In this document: in pieces, positions 6,040 through 13,312 of the stretch
How the letters are laid out: every line of letters starts with the position of its first letter
Position numbering within the stretch: the stretch's first letter is position 1
Assembly: GCA_023436075.1 (NCBI GenBank)
Contig: JAEZKS010000044.1
Coordinates: 1 to 14,508, forward strand
Length of the DNA stretch: 14,508 nucleotides
Reading direction: 5' to 3'
Origin: Methanobacteriota archaeon
GTDB lineage: Archaea > Halobacteriota > Methanocellia > Methanocellales > Methanocellaceae
Made by a program: the position numbers and the translations under genes
Notes under the pieces: generated by a model
What the model was told of the DNA's origin: nothing
Database searches by the model: none
What the model saw: the letters and a program-made list of their open reading frames with translations, nothing else

Positions 6040-6044
6040 AAAAA
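6040..6044 (-). terminator. oligo-T terminator after tRNA-Gln
   Basis: Five T residues on the minus strand begin six bases past the discriminator base of the tRNA, a normal archaeal stop signal for a single-tRNA transcript. Confidence 0.5.
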
Positions 6045-6049
6045 TTTAG

Positions 6050-6122
6050 TAGCCCCGTCAGGATTCGAACCTGAGTCAAAGGATCCAGAGTCCCCTATGA
6101 TTGACCACTACCCTACGGGGGT
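6050..6122 (-). tRNA. tRNA-Gln (anticodon CUG)
   Basis: The 73-base minus-strand sequence folds as a cloverleaf. The anticodon loop CTCTGGA has CTG at 34-36. The T-arm is TCAGG-TTCGAAT-CCTGA, U8 and A9 are present, the discriminator is A, and no CCA is encoded. It reads CAG codons. In archaea it would be charged with glutamate and amidated by GatDE. Several positions look weak: C2 faces C71 in the acceptor stem, G11 faces A24 in the D-stem, and G27 and G28 each face U. A plus-strand reading of the T-arm (GATTCGAAC) is the easy visual landmark. The identity is sure; whether it is fully functional is less so. Confidence 0.9.
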
Positions 6123-6150
6123 ATTCAGCCATCCTACTATAGCATCCTGC

Positions 6151-6163
6151 CATATAATATTTT
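6151..6163 (-). promoter_or_regulatory. TATA box of the tRNA-Gln gene
   Basis: On the minus strand the sequence AAAATATTATATG is centred about 34 bases upstream of the mature 5' end. Transcription would begin near 6130, leaving a short leader for RNase P to remove. Confidence 0.5.
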
Positions 6164-6238
6164 CGCTTGCGTGATTTGCAGTCCGCTGCCATCGTTCCCG
6201 TAAAAAGACGATGTCTGAAACGTTTCTATAGCGGGTTA

Positions 6239-6436
6239 CTTGGCGGCCTTGGCGCTCCTTGGCGCGCTTGGCGAGCTAAAACTACGCTCTGCTTTCCTGT
6301 ACGCATTGCCATAACCTGGCCACTCATCATTGTCATAAAGATCTTGCAATGTTTGCCGGGGCTCTACTGAGCGTAGAGAAAAGCAGGACGCGGTTTCAGC
6401 TCGCCAAGCGCGCCAAGGAGCGCCAAGGCCGCCAAG
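6239..6436. repeat. 198-bp hairpin element built from CTTGGCG units
   Basis: The outer arms 6239-6277 and 6398-6436 are perfect 39-bp inverted repeats. Each arm is four head-to-tail units of 9-10 bases starting CTTGGCG (CTTGGCGGC, CTTGGCGCTC, CTTGGCGCG, CTTGGCGAG). The pairing continues ungapped for another 27 bases (6278-6304 with 6371-6397) with seven mismatches, leaving a 66-base loop. No flanking target duplication is seen, no open reading frame of value, and no transposase. The rest of 6123-6653 shows no gene. It could be a non-autonomous palindromic repeat or a structured RNA. Confidence 0.85.
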
Positions 6437-6625
6437 ACGAATTTCATGACCGGGGATATCGACCGCTTAAAACCGGATGAAAAAACAGGCCATGCAATCG
6501 TCGTCAGCATGTCCTCTGACTCGAACACGCGCGCGAACCGCCGCCCTGTCCGTTAATATCTACAGATTAACGAGTAATCGTTTGCCTGGTAACTTCTGCT
6601 GGTTGTAGAAAAGGCGGTAAAACTA

Positions 6626-6645
6626 ATTATATTTTAAAATATAAT
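6626..6645. promoter_or_regulatory. TATA region of the lipA-pdh operon inside a 20-bp perfect palindrome
   Basis: The sequence ATTATATTTTAAAATATAAT is a perfect 20-bp palindrome ending nine bases before the lipA ATG. The TTATATTT in its left half is centred about 24 bases before the ATG, so the transcript should begin at or very near the start codon (leaderless). No Shine-Dalgarno site is seen. The symmetry may simply reflect A/T content or may be a repressor site over the TATA box. Confidence 0.55.
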
Positions 6646-6653
6646 ATCATATT

Positions 6654-7538
6654 ATGCAGGACACTTTGCCGAAGCCCGACTGGCTCAAAGTCCGTCTCCC
6701 GCGCACGGAAAGGTACAATCAGGTACGCGGCGTCCTCACTGGCTTGAACCTGAATACTGTCTGTGCCAGCGCGCAGTGCCCGAATGCCTTCGAGTGCTGG
6801 GATGAGGGCTCCTGTACTTTCATGATCCTCGGCAATGTCTGCACTCGTGCCTGCCGATTCTGTGCTGTCGGCCATGCGAAGGCCGGCCAGCCGGTGGACT
6901 CGACTGAGCCCTGGAAGCTCGCTACTGCATCCAAGCTGTTGGATCTTGACTACGTAGTTATCACTTCTGTCGACCGTGACGATCTCGATGACGGTGGGGC
7001 AGACCATTATGCCGCCTGCATTCGCGCTATCCGCAAGGAGATGCCTTCGACGAAAATCGAGGTGATCATCCCGGACTTCTCAGGTCGTCTTGACCAGCTT
7101 GGCCAGGTGATCGCTGCCGGCCCAGACGTGATCGCGCATAATCTCGAAACTGTGGACCGTCTCACTTCGGCCATCCGCGACCATCGGGCGACATATCAGC
7201 AGTCGCTGGGGGTGCTCGGCTATGTGAAGATGGTGGCTCCCGAAATCGTGACGAAGTCGTCGCTGATGCTGGGCATGGGCGAGACTGATGACGAGGCGAA
7301 GGAGGCTTTCATCGAGACGCGGGAGGCAGGAGTGGACATATTGACGATCGGGCAGTACCTGCGGCCTGGCAAGGCGCAGGCGCCGGTCGATCGTTATGTG
7401 CATCCGGATGCTTTTGCGGCGTTCGCGGACTACGCGCGGTCGCTGGGCTTCGGCTACGTGGCCGCGGGGCCGTTCGTTCGGAGTTCCTATCACGCTGCTG
7501 ACTACTTCTCATTCATCACCGCCGGGAAGATGGTGTAA
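6654..7538 (+). CDS. lipA: lipoyl synthase
   Basis: A 294-residue radical SAM enzyme that inserts two sulfur atoms into protein-bound octanoyl groups to make lipoyl groups on E2. The auxiliary cluster motif C-x4-C-x5-C is complete at Cys37, Cys42 and Cys48. The radical SAM motif C-x3-C-x2-C is complete at Cys63, Cys67 and Cys70. Family markers include ITSVDRDDLDDGGADHY, HNLETV, SSLMLGMGET and the C-terminal RSSYHA, whose serine binds the auxiliary cluster. Length is normal for the family. The N-terminus KPDWLKVRLP starts where family proteins do, supporting the ATG at 6654. It is the first gene of the operon, one base ahead of E1 alpha. The octanoyl donor is unclear, because archaea lack ordinary fatty-acid synthesis and no LipB is seen here. 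Confidence 0.95.
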   Translation: MQDTLPKPDWLKVRLPRTERYNQVRGVLTGLNLNTVCASAQCPNAFECWDEGSCTFMILGNVCTRACRFCAVGHAKAGQPVDSTEPWKLATASKLLDLDYVVITSVDRDDLDDGGADHYAACIRAIRKEMPSTKIEVIIPDFSGRLDQLGQVIAAGPDVIAHNLETVDRLTSAIRDHRATYQQSLGVLGYVKMVAPEIVTKSSLMLGMGETDDEAKEAFIETREAGVDILTIGQYLRPGKAQAPVDRYVHPDAFAAFADYARSLGFGYVAAGPFVRSSYHAADYFSFITAGKMV

Positions 7539-7539
7539 A

Positions 7540-8619
7540 ATGGACGATAAGTTTCTTTACAAGATGGTGAAAGGCCAGACCTTTGGCATCGTCTCGCAGG
7601 ACGGGACGGCCAACGAGTACGACCCGGGACTGCCGGAAAACCTGTTGCTCGACATGTATCGCTATATGGTGCAGGGACGGCTGTATGACGAGAAGGCGCT
7701 GAAGCTGCAGGCGGCCGGGCGCATGGGGACCTACCCGCCTATCAGTGGACAGGAGGCCATTCAGGTCGGCAGTGCGCTGGCGCTCAAAAAGGATGACTGG
7801 CTGGTGCCATCGTACCGGGAGCTGGCCGCGATGATGGTGAAGGGTGTCTCCCTGAAAACGATGTACCTGACCTGGATGGGCAACGACTACGGCAATGCTC
7901 TCCCGCGAGACTTTCATTGTCTGCCCATATCGATCCCCGTGGGCAGTCAGGCGCTGCACGCTATGGGCTTCGCATGGGCTGCGAAAGTCCGAAAGGAGAA
8001 GTACGCAGTACTCTGTCACTTCGGCGACGGGGCCACGTCCCGTGGTGATTTCCACGAGGCGCTGAACTTTGCGGGCGTGTTCCAGGTGCCGGCAGTCTTC
8101 GTGAGCAACAACAACGGGTGGGCTATATCGACGCCGGTGAAGGAGCAGACGCACGCCGAGACGCTGGCACAGAAGGGGCTCGCCTACGGAATCCCGAGCT
8201 ACCAGGTGGACGGTATGGACGTGCTCGCCTCTTATGTGATCGTCCGTGACGCCCTGCAGCATGCCAGAGACGGCAATGGGCCGACCTTCATCGAGGCACT
8301 GTGCTACCGCTACGGAGCCCATACGACGGCAGACAATCCCGACCTGTACCGGAGCAAGGAAGAGGTGACCAAGATCAGGACGGCGACCGATCCGATCGTC
8401 CGGTTCCGCAACTACCTGGTGAAAAAGAAACTCTGGGACGATGACCGGGAGAAGAAGCTGATCGAGGAGATAGGCGATGCGGTAGATAAAGCGGCGAAGG
8501 AAGCCGAACAGACGCTGCCCCCGGCGATGGATGAGCTGTTCCGTAACGTCTTCGCTGAGATGCCGGAGTATCTGAAAGAAGAGCTAGATTACTACCATAA
8601 GGTCTCGGGAGGCAAATAG
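7540..8619 (+). CDS. pdhA: pyruvate dehydrogenase-type E1 component, alpha subunit
   Basis: A 359-residue thiamine diphosphate enzyme subunit that, with E1 beta, decarboxylates a 2-oxoacid (probably pyruvate) and passes the acyl group to lipoyl-E2. The ThDP/Mg motif runs from GDG at 162-164 to NNN at 190-192. The conserved loop RYGAHTTADNP is at 257-267, and the N-terminal RMGTYPPISGQEA (61-73) matches the PdhA type from Gram-positive bacteria and haloarchaea. The start is ATG 7540, one base after the lipA stop; a longer frame opens at 7396 inside lipA but its extra 48 residues are out of family. Substrate cannot be fixed from sequence: branched-chain oxoacids are an alternative. Confidence 0.93.
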   Translation: MDDKFLYKMVKGQTFGIVSQDGTANEYDPGLPENLLLDMYRYMVQGRLYDEKALKLQAAGRMGTYPPISGQEAIQVGSALALKKDDWLVPSYRELAAMMVKGVSLKTMYLTWMGNDYGNALPRDFHCLPISIPVGSQALHAMGFAWAAKVRKEKYAVLCHFGDGATSRGDFHEALNFAGVFQVPAVFVSNNNGWAISTPVKEQTHAETLAQKGLAYGIPSYQVDGMDVLASYVIVRDALQHARDGNGPTFIEALCYRYGAHTTADNPDLYRSKEEVTKIRTATDPIVRFRNYLVKKKLWDDDREKKLIEEIGDAVDKAAKEAEQTLPPAMDELFRNVFAEMPEYLKEELDYYHKVSGGK

Positions 8620-8620
8620 C

Positions 8621-9601
8621 ATGGCGATGCTGAACAACATCCAGGCGATCAACGACGCCCTCATGTATGAGATGGGAAAGGACGAATCCGTCATGATGAT
8701 CGGCGAGGACGTAGGTCATGAAGGCGGCGTATTTCGTGCTACGACAGGTCTGCAGGAGAAGTACGGCAAAGAACGCGTCGTAGACACGCCGCTCTCGGAG
8801 AATGGCATCGTAGGGACTGCCATCGGGCTGGCGCTGAACGGCATGAAGCCGGTCTGCGAAATCCAGTTCTCTGGGTTCATCTATTCTGCTTACGAAGAGC
8901 TGGTCTCTCACGCCTCACGCTACCGTCAGCGTACCCTGGGACAGTTCAACGTGCCACTGGTAGTGCGGACGCCATTCGGCGGCGGAGTGAAGGCGCTGGA
9001 GCACCACTCCGAGAGCTACGAGTCGATCTTCATCCACGAGCCTGGCCTGAAGGTGGTAGCTCCGTCCACCCCGAAGGACATGAAGGGCCTGCTCATCTCG
9101 TCCATCCGCGATCCTGACCCGGTGATCTTCCTGGAGCATATCCGCCTGTATCGGGCGTTCCGCGAGGGCGTGCCTGACGGCGACTTCACGATACCGCTGG
9201 GCAAGGCCCGGATAGCGCAGCCGGGAAAAGATCTGACCATCGTCGCATGGGGTGCCATGGTGAACGTGTCACTGGAGGCGGCGAAGAAGCTGAAGGAAGA
9301 GAGTGGCATCGAAGCCGAAGTCATCGACCTGCGGACGCTGAAGCCGCTGGACGAGGCGGCAGTGATCGACTCGGTGAAGAAGACCGGCCGCCTGGTGGTG
9401 GTCGAGGAAGCTCACCGAATCCTGGGATTTGCTGATAACATCGCCGCGCTGGTCAGCGAGAAGGCAATCCTGTACCTGAAAGGGCCGGTCGTGCGAGTGA
9501 CCGGCTACGACATCAGGTTCCCGCTGTACAGGCTGGAAGACCAATACCTGCCGGACCCTGCGCGAGTGATCCTGGCGGCGAAAGAAGTCATGAGCTATTA
9601 G
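8621..9601 (+). CDS. pdhB: pyruvate dehydrogenase-type E1 component, beta subunit
   Basis: A 326-residue partner of E1 alpha; the two form an alpha2beta2 tetramer. IGEDVGHEGGVFRATTGL (27-44) and VVDTPLSENGIVG (53-65) are the standard motifs, with Glu60 activating the thiamine ring. ALEHHSESYES (125-135) carries the conserved active-site His. The C-terminal transketolase-like domain has LTIVAWGAMV and EAEVIDLRTLKPLD, and ends with the family's RLEDQYLPDP stretch before AKEVMSY. A GGGAGG sits eight bases before the ATG, with one base between the E1 alpha stop and this start. Length is the family norm. Function firm, substrate as for E1 alpha. Confidence 0.94.
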   Translation: MAMLNNIQAINDALMYEMGKDESVMMIGEDVGHEGGVFRATTGLQEKYGKERVVDTPLSENGIVGTAIGLALNGMKPVCEIQFSGFIYSAYEELVSHASRYRQRTLGQFNVPLVVRTPFGGGVKALEHHSESYESIFIHEPGLKVVAPSTPKDMKGLLISSIRDPDPVIFLEHIRLYRAFREGVPDGDFTIPLGKARIAQPGKDLTIVAWGAMVNVSLEAAKKLKEESGIEAEVIDLRTLKPLDEAAVIDSVKKTGRLVVVEEAHRILGFADNIAALVSEKAILYLKGPVVRVTGYDIRFPLYRLEDQYLPDPARVILAAKEVMSY

Positions 9602-9609
9602 GTGATACT

Positions 9610-10893
9610 GTGGCATACGAGTTCAAGCTCCCTGACCTGGGAGAGGGAATAACGTCCGGCGAGATCAAGCAGTGGCTCGTCAAAAAGGGCGATCGGGTGA
9701 AAGAGGACGATCCAATCGCCGAGGTCGAGACTGACAAGGCCGTCGTCGAGATGCCGGCGCCGGTCACAGGCGTCATCGAGGACCTGAAGTTCAAGGAGGG
9801 CGATTCGGTCCCTGTCGGCAGCGTGATCGCCGTCATTAGTCCAGAGGGCGAAGCGAAGAAAGAGGCGCCGCCTGTGCAGGAGAAAGTCGTCGAAAAGGCC
9901 ACGGCCGAAGCGCAGAAACCTGTGGCTGCGGCTGCACCTTCGCCTGCAGCAGCTCCTGCACCTGCTCCGGTTCCTGCGGCAGGCGGGAAGGTACCTGTGT
10001 TGGCCACTCCTGCCACGCGGATGCTGGCTAAAGAGATGAAGGTCGATGTCGAGAGCATCAAAGGCACAGGCCCAGGTGGCCGGATCACCGATGAGGACGT
10101 GCGTGCCGCCGCAGGAAAGCCGGCGGGGAAGAAGCCGGAAGAAAAGAAGCCTGCAGCTGCCGCAGCGCCGGCACCTGCACCATCAGTCGCCGGAATGGAA
10201 GAACGTGTCCCGCTGCGGGGCATCCGGAGGACCATCGCCGAGAACCTGATGCGATCGCTGGAAAAGACCGCCCAGGTGACCACTTACGACGACGCCGATC
10301 TGACCATGCTGGCTGCCGTCCGGGAGCAGGTCAACAAGAACATGCCCGAAGGAGTGAAGATCAGCTACCTTGCGTTCACCGTCAAGGCAGTCGTGGCCGC
10401 GCTGCGAAATCACCCCATGCTCAATGCCAGCGTGGACGACGAGAAACAGGAGATCATTCTCAAGAAATATTACAACATCGGCATCGCCATCGATACCCCA
10501 CGTGGGCTGATGGTGGCACCGGTCAAGGATGCCGACCGAAAGAACCTCGTGCAGATCTCTAAAGAGATCAAGGAGCTGGTCACGCTGGCCAATGATGGCC
10601 GCATCGGCCTGGAACAATTACGGGGCAGCACCTTCACTATCACGAACATCGGTGCCATCGGCGGCCTGTGGACGACGCCTATACTGAATTATCCCGAGTC
10701 GGCCATCCTGCAGATGCAGCAGATCCGCGACGTGCCCCGGGTAGTCAACGGCATGATCGTCGCACGCAAGGTGATGAACCTGTGCCTGACCATCGACCAC
10801 AGGATCATCGACGGCGCAGAAGGACAGCGGTTCCTGAACGACGTGAAGCGATATCTTGAAGACCCGCAGCAACTCCTGGTGGAGATGGTGTAG
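9610..10893 (+). CDS. pdhC: dihydrolipoamide acyltransferase (E2)
   Basis: A 427-residue core subunit that moves the acyl group from its lipoyl arm to CoA. One lipoyl domain covers residues 2-77, with the lipoylated Lys43 in ETDKAVVEMPAP. An Ala/Pro-rich swinging linker (about 105-126) follows, then the peripheral-subunit-binding domain (about 130-166, with ATPATRMLAKE and GTGPGGRITDEDV) and a second Ala/Pro/Lys linker (168-194). The catalytic domain is 200-427 with DHRIIDG at 396-402, where His397 and Asp401 act. It has a single lipoyl domain, as in Gram-positive and archaeal enzymes. The start codon is GTG at 9610, with GGTGAT just before it, eight bases after E1 beta. It is the substrate of LipA and the lipoate ligase encoded nearby. 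Confidence 0.95.
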   Translation: MAYEFKLPDLGEGITSGEIKQWLVKKGDRVKEDDPIAEVETDKAVVEMPAPVTGVIEDLKFKEGDSVPVGSVIAVISPEGEAKKEAPPVQEKVVEKATAEAQKPVAAAAPSPAAAPAPAPVPAAGGKVPVLATPATRMLAKEMKVDVESIKGTGPGGRITDEDVRAAAGKPAGKKPEEKKPAAAAAPAPAPSVAGMEERVPLRGIRRTIAENLMRSLEKTAQVTTYDDADLTMLAAVREQVNKNMPEGVKISYLAFTVKAVVAALRNHPMLNASVDDEKQEIILKKYYNIGIAIDTPRGLMVAPVKDADRKNLVQISKEIKELVTLANDGRIGLEQLRGSTFTITNIGAIGGLWTTPILNYPESAILQMQQIRDVPRVVNGMIVARKVMNLCLTIDHRIIDGAEGQRFLNDVKRYLEDPQQLLVEMV

Positions 10894-10895
10894 TC

Positions 10896-12299
10896 TTGGT
10901 CGTCGGAGAGATCGAGATCGGCACCGATGTCCTGGTCATCGGCTCCGGGCCGGCCGGATACACGGCGGCCATACGCTGTGGTCAGATGGGAATGGACACG
11001 ACGCTGGTCGGTCTGCAGCTTGGCGGCGTGTGCCTGAACATGGGCTGCATTCCCTATAAGTCGATGTTGCATTCCCTGAACCTGGTCGCCGAGGCCCGTG
11101 AGTCCGCGCAATTCGGCGTACAGGAGCAGGCGACCATCGACTTGAAAGGAGCACATGAGTGGAAGGACAAGGCGGTCCGCCGTCTGAAGGATGGCGTTGC
11201 CAGTATGCTGAAAACAAGCAGCGTTCAGGTCATGGATGGCATCTGCTCTTTTGAGTCCTCTTCCACCGCCGTAGTCCATAGCAGCCAGGGCAGTCAGCGT
11301 ATCGAGTTCAAGCGTGCCGTGATAGCCACCGGTTCACGCTTTCAGCTACCTGAGAATCTCCATCTCAGTGGCAAGTCTGTGACTACTCCCTACGGCCTGA
11401 CTCTTCTCGACAAGGCGCCTGGTCGTGCCGTAGTGCTGGGCGGCGGCCTCGGCGGGGCGACTTCTGCATCGCTGCTGTCCAAGATGGGGGCGGAAGTGAC
11501 GCTGGCTTTCAAGGGTAAGTCGCTTGTGTCTCTCATCGACGACGATGTACTGCAGCATGCGCTTCAATGGATGGAGCACAACAAGGTCCGTCTGCTGCCC
11601 GAGACAAGCTGGGATATATCGCCCGATGGCAGGAGCGTGAAATTCTCTTTCAGCGGCAAGGAAGAAACTATCCGTCCGGACCTCGTCGTTCTGGCCACAC
11701 CACAGGTGCCCAATACGGATCGCCTGAGCCTGGGCAGCACGAAAGTGAAGCTGGACAAAAAGGGCTTCGTCATCGTCGACGGGGACTTTCGGACCAGCGA
11801 TCCGGCCATTTACGCCATCGGCGACGCGCTCGGCGGAGCGAGAAACGCGAGCACTGCATTCCGTGATGGTACCTCTGTAGCTAACGTCCTGGCGGGAAAG
11901 CCGGGACTGCCCGATTATCAGGCAGTTCCCTTCACCATGTATACCGAGCCTCCCATTGCCTCTGCCGGCCTGACGGAGAAGAAGGCCAGGGCGGCCGGGC
12001 TGGACGTTGTCGTCGGAAAAGCGCCGTATTCGGTAAACGGTGCGGCGATACTGTCCGGAAGCGCGACCGGGATGGCCAAGGTCGTGGCCGATCGGGAATC
12101 TCATCGAATCCTGGGTGTGCAGATCACTGGAAGGAACGCGACCGATCTCATCGCCGAAGGCATCCTGGCCGTGGAGATGGGCGCCCGGCTTGAAGACGTG
12201 GCGTTGACACTGCACCCGCATCCTGAATTGTGCGAAGTCTTTTACGAGGCGTGCGCACGGGCTGTCGGGCTGTCTTCGAACATGGTGCTACGGCGCTGA
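10896..12299 (+). CDS. lpdA: dihydrolipoamide dehydrogenase-like flavoprotein (E3)
   Basis: A 467-residue flavin disulfide reductase that reoxidises dihydrolipoyl-E2. FAD binding is at GSGPAG (16-21), the redox disulfide Cys46-Cys51 is in GGVCLNMGCIP, the FAD strand has YAIGDALGG (306-314), and the C-terminal catalytic pair is His442/Glu447 in HPHPELCE. Two oddities: Tyr54 replaces the usual Ser/Thr in the CIPSK motif, and the strand after the second GGGLGG (182-187) reads EVTLAFKGK, without the acid that normally binds the NAD ribose. The start is TTG at 10896, two bases after the E2 stop; this follows the frame and the family N-terminus (IGTDVLVIGSGPAG). Last gene of the operon. Role firm from context; electron acceptor uncertain. 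Confidence 0.92.
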   Translation: MVVGEIEIGTDVLVIGSGPAGYTAAIRCGQMGMDTTLVGLQLGGVCLNMGCIPYKSMLHSLNLVAEARESAQFGVQEQATIDLKGAHEWKDKAVRRLKDGVASMLKTSSVQVMDGICSFESSSTAVVHSSQGSQRIEFKRAVIATGSRFQLPENLHLSGKSVTTPYGLTLLDKAPGRAVVLGGGLGGATSASLLSKMGAEVTLAFKGKSLVSLIDDDVLQHALQWMEHNKVRLLPETSWDISPDGRSVKFSFSGKEETIRPDLVVLATPQVPNTDRLSLGSTKVKLDKKGFVIVDGDFRTSDPAIYAIGDALGGARNASTAFRDGTSVANVLAGKPGLPDYQAVPFTMYTEPPIASAGLTEKKARAAGLDVVVGKAPYSVNGAAILSGSATGMAKVVADRESHRILGVQITGRNATDLIAEGILAVEMGARLEDVALTLHPHPELCEVFYEACARAVGLSSNMVLRR

Positions 12300-12305
12300 A
12301 ACAGC

Positions 12306-13046
12306 TCAACGAGACTCATTCCAGCATCGACTCATGTATTTTTCTGACAGGATGGCAACGGCAGTATTCTCTAAATCGCTCAATCGTCCTGGCTTCCACT
12401 GTTTTTCTTTCGTGAATCCAGTGAAAAGCGCCTCATACAGCCTGTCGATCGATTCACATCCTTCATCCGACGCGCAGGTGACGCTTGCTTTGAAGGAGTC
12501 AACAGGCTTGTCGAGAAGTTTTTTCGTCGACGGCCGCAGGAGCGAAAACATCGTGTCGCGATCCAGGGCATATAATATCGTGCCATGCTGGGTGAGAACG
12601 CCTTGCCGCCGTGTCTGTGCGTTGCCAGAAATTTTCCTCCCGGCAACGGTCACGTCGTTGATCGGCCGGAACTCTGCGCTGATGTCCAGAATGGCAAGCC
12701 CGCCGATGATCCAGTTGCATATTTCCCGATAGGATACCCGTATGTCCTTTGAAAAACAGCTCTCCGGCGCGATCACACTGTAGGTGATCTCGCCTTGTCT
12801 ATCGTGGTAAACGGCGCCTCCACCAGTCCTCCGTCGGACGACGTCGATGCCTTTCATGGCGCAGGCTTCCGTGTTCACCTCGTCGTGGAGGCACTGGAAA
12901 TATCCTACGGTCACCGCGGAGGGGCTCCAGGTGTAAAACCGTATCGTGGGCGGAGAGGTGCCGGCGGCTATGCCGGCGGCGATCGCTTCGTCGACCGCCA
13001 TGTTCTCCGCGCCCGTGCGGGCTTCAAGTCCGATTACTCTCCACAC
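12306..13046 (-). CDS. lplA: lipoate-protein ligase, catalytic subunit
   Basis: A 246-residue ligase that activates lipoate (or octanoate) with ATP and attaches it to the E2 lysine. RRTGGGAVYHD (72-82) is the lipoate/AMP-binding loop. NDVTVAGRKISGNAQ (130-144) carries the catalytic Lys138, and QHGTIL (153-158) follows. The C-terminal accessory domain of one-piece LplA is missing and is supplied by the preceding gene. I chose GTG at 13046: AAGGTG sits six bases before it, it overlaps the preceding gene by 13 bases, and family N-termini begin just there (WRVIGLEARTGAENMAVDE). An upstream ATG at 13178 adds 44 residues of arginine-rich, unrelated sequence. It converges with lpdA six bases away. 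Confidence 0.9.
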   Translation of the reverse strand: MWRVIGLEARTGAENMAVDEAIAAGIAAGTSPPTIRFYTWSPSAVTVGYFQCLHDEVNTEACAMKGIDVVRRRTGGGAVYHDRQGEITYSVIAPESCFSKDIRVSYREICNWIIGGLAILDISAEFRPINDVTVAGRKISGNAQTRRQGVLTQHGTILYALDRDTMFSLLRPSTKKLLDKPVDSFKASVTCASDEGCESIDRLYEALFTGFTKEKQWKPGRLSDLENTAVAILSEKYMSRCWNESR

Positions 13047-13312
13047 GTCAGGCACCTTTGATATAAGCGAACGATGGCAGGCACGTCGATGCCTATCAGC
13101 TCTATGTTTCCGTCCATGATCAGGTTGCCCAGCAGCCGCTCGATATCTGGCGCAGGTATATTCGCGTCGAGCTGACACAGGGCATTTTCAATAAGGGTAA
13201 TGCTCTCCTCAGGATGAATGAAGAAATCCCCTGTTATCCGGATCTGCCCGTTCTGCGCTATTGAAACCTTCACCAGCTTGCCGTCGGGCACTTTTTCTTC
13301 CGCGATCCTCAT
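13034..13312 (-). CDS. lplB: lipoate-protein ligase accessory subunit (LplB type)
   Basis: A 92-residue protein matching the C-terminal accessory domain of LplA: KVPDGKLVKVSI, then IRITGDFFIHPEESITLIENAL and a helical tail with AIVRLYQRCLTCGE. In Thermoplasma this domain is a separate LplB needed for the adenylation of lipoate by LplA. Start choice: ATG at 13312 overlaps the rhodanese stop in the classic ATGA manner and begins near the family's own start. ATG 13351 would add 13 residues and a 43-base overlap and is also open. It overlaps lplA by 13 bases, so the two are translationally coupled. Two Cys in LTCGE at the end are not explained by the family. Confidence 0.82.
   Translation of the reverse strand: MRIAEEKVPDGKLVKVSIAQNGQIRITGDFFIHPEESITLIENALCQLDANIPAPDIERLLGNLIMDGNIELIGIDVPAIVRLYQRCLTCGE

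Noticed and set aside
6050..6122. tRNA gene as an integration site for the following block
   Set aside because: No second copy of the tRNA 3' end or T-arm was found elsewhere in the window, and no integrase gene is present.
6167..6370. 67-codon plus-strand frame
   Set aside because: It runs through the left arm and loop of the hairpin element, its product is Trp/Arg/Gly-biased, and it has no ribosome binding site.
6239..6436. CRISPR-like array
   Set aside because: The short units are contiguous without unique spacers and are arranged as an inverted pair, so this is a hairpin and not a repeat-spacer array.
7396..7539. N-terminal extension of E1 alpha to an ATG inside lipA
   Set aside because: The 48 extra residues are arginine-rich and match no E1 alpha; they lie over the lipA C-terminus, whose own frame carries the conserved RSSYHA. 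ATG 7540 gives the normal length.
7516..8322. 268-codon open frame on the minus strand
   Set aside because: It lies entirely antisense to E1 alpha in G/C-rich coding sequence and its product is His/Arg/Val-rich without domain pattern. It is a shadow frame.
9588..10283. 231-codon minus-strand frame rich in Ala, Ser, Gly and Phe
   Set aside because: It is the antisense reading of the E2 lipoyl domain and its Ala/Pro linkers; the low-complexity product mirrors those linkers.
11346..12221. 291-codon minus-strand frame
   Set aside because: Antisense to the E3 gene, where all catalytic motifs are on the plus strand.
12306..13178. Lipoate ligase starting at ATG 13178
   Set aside because: It would add 44 residues unlike the family and overlap the accessory-subunit gene by 145 bases; GTG 13046 has a good ribosome binding site and the right N-terminus.
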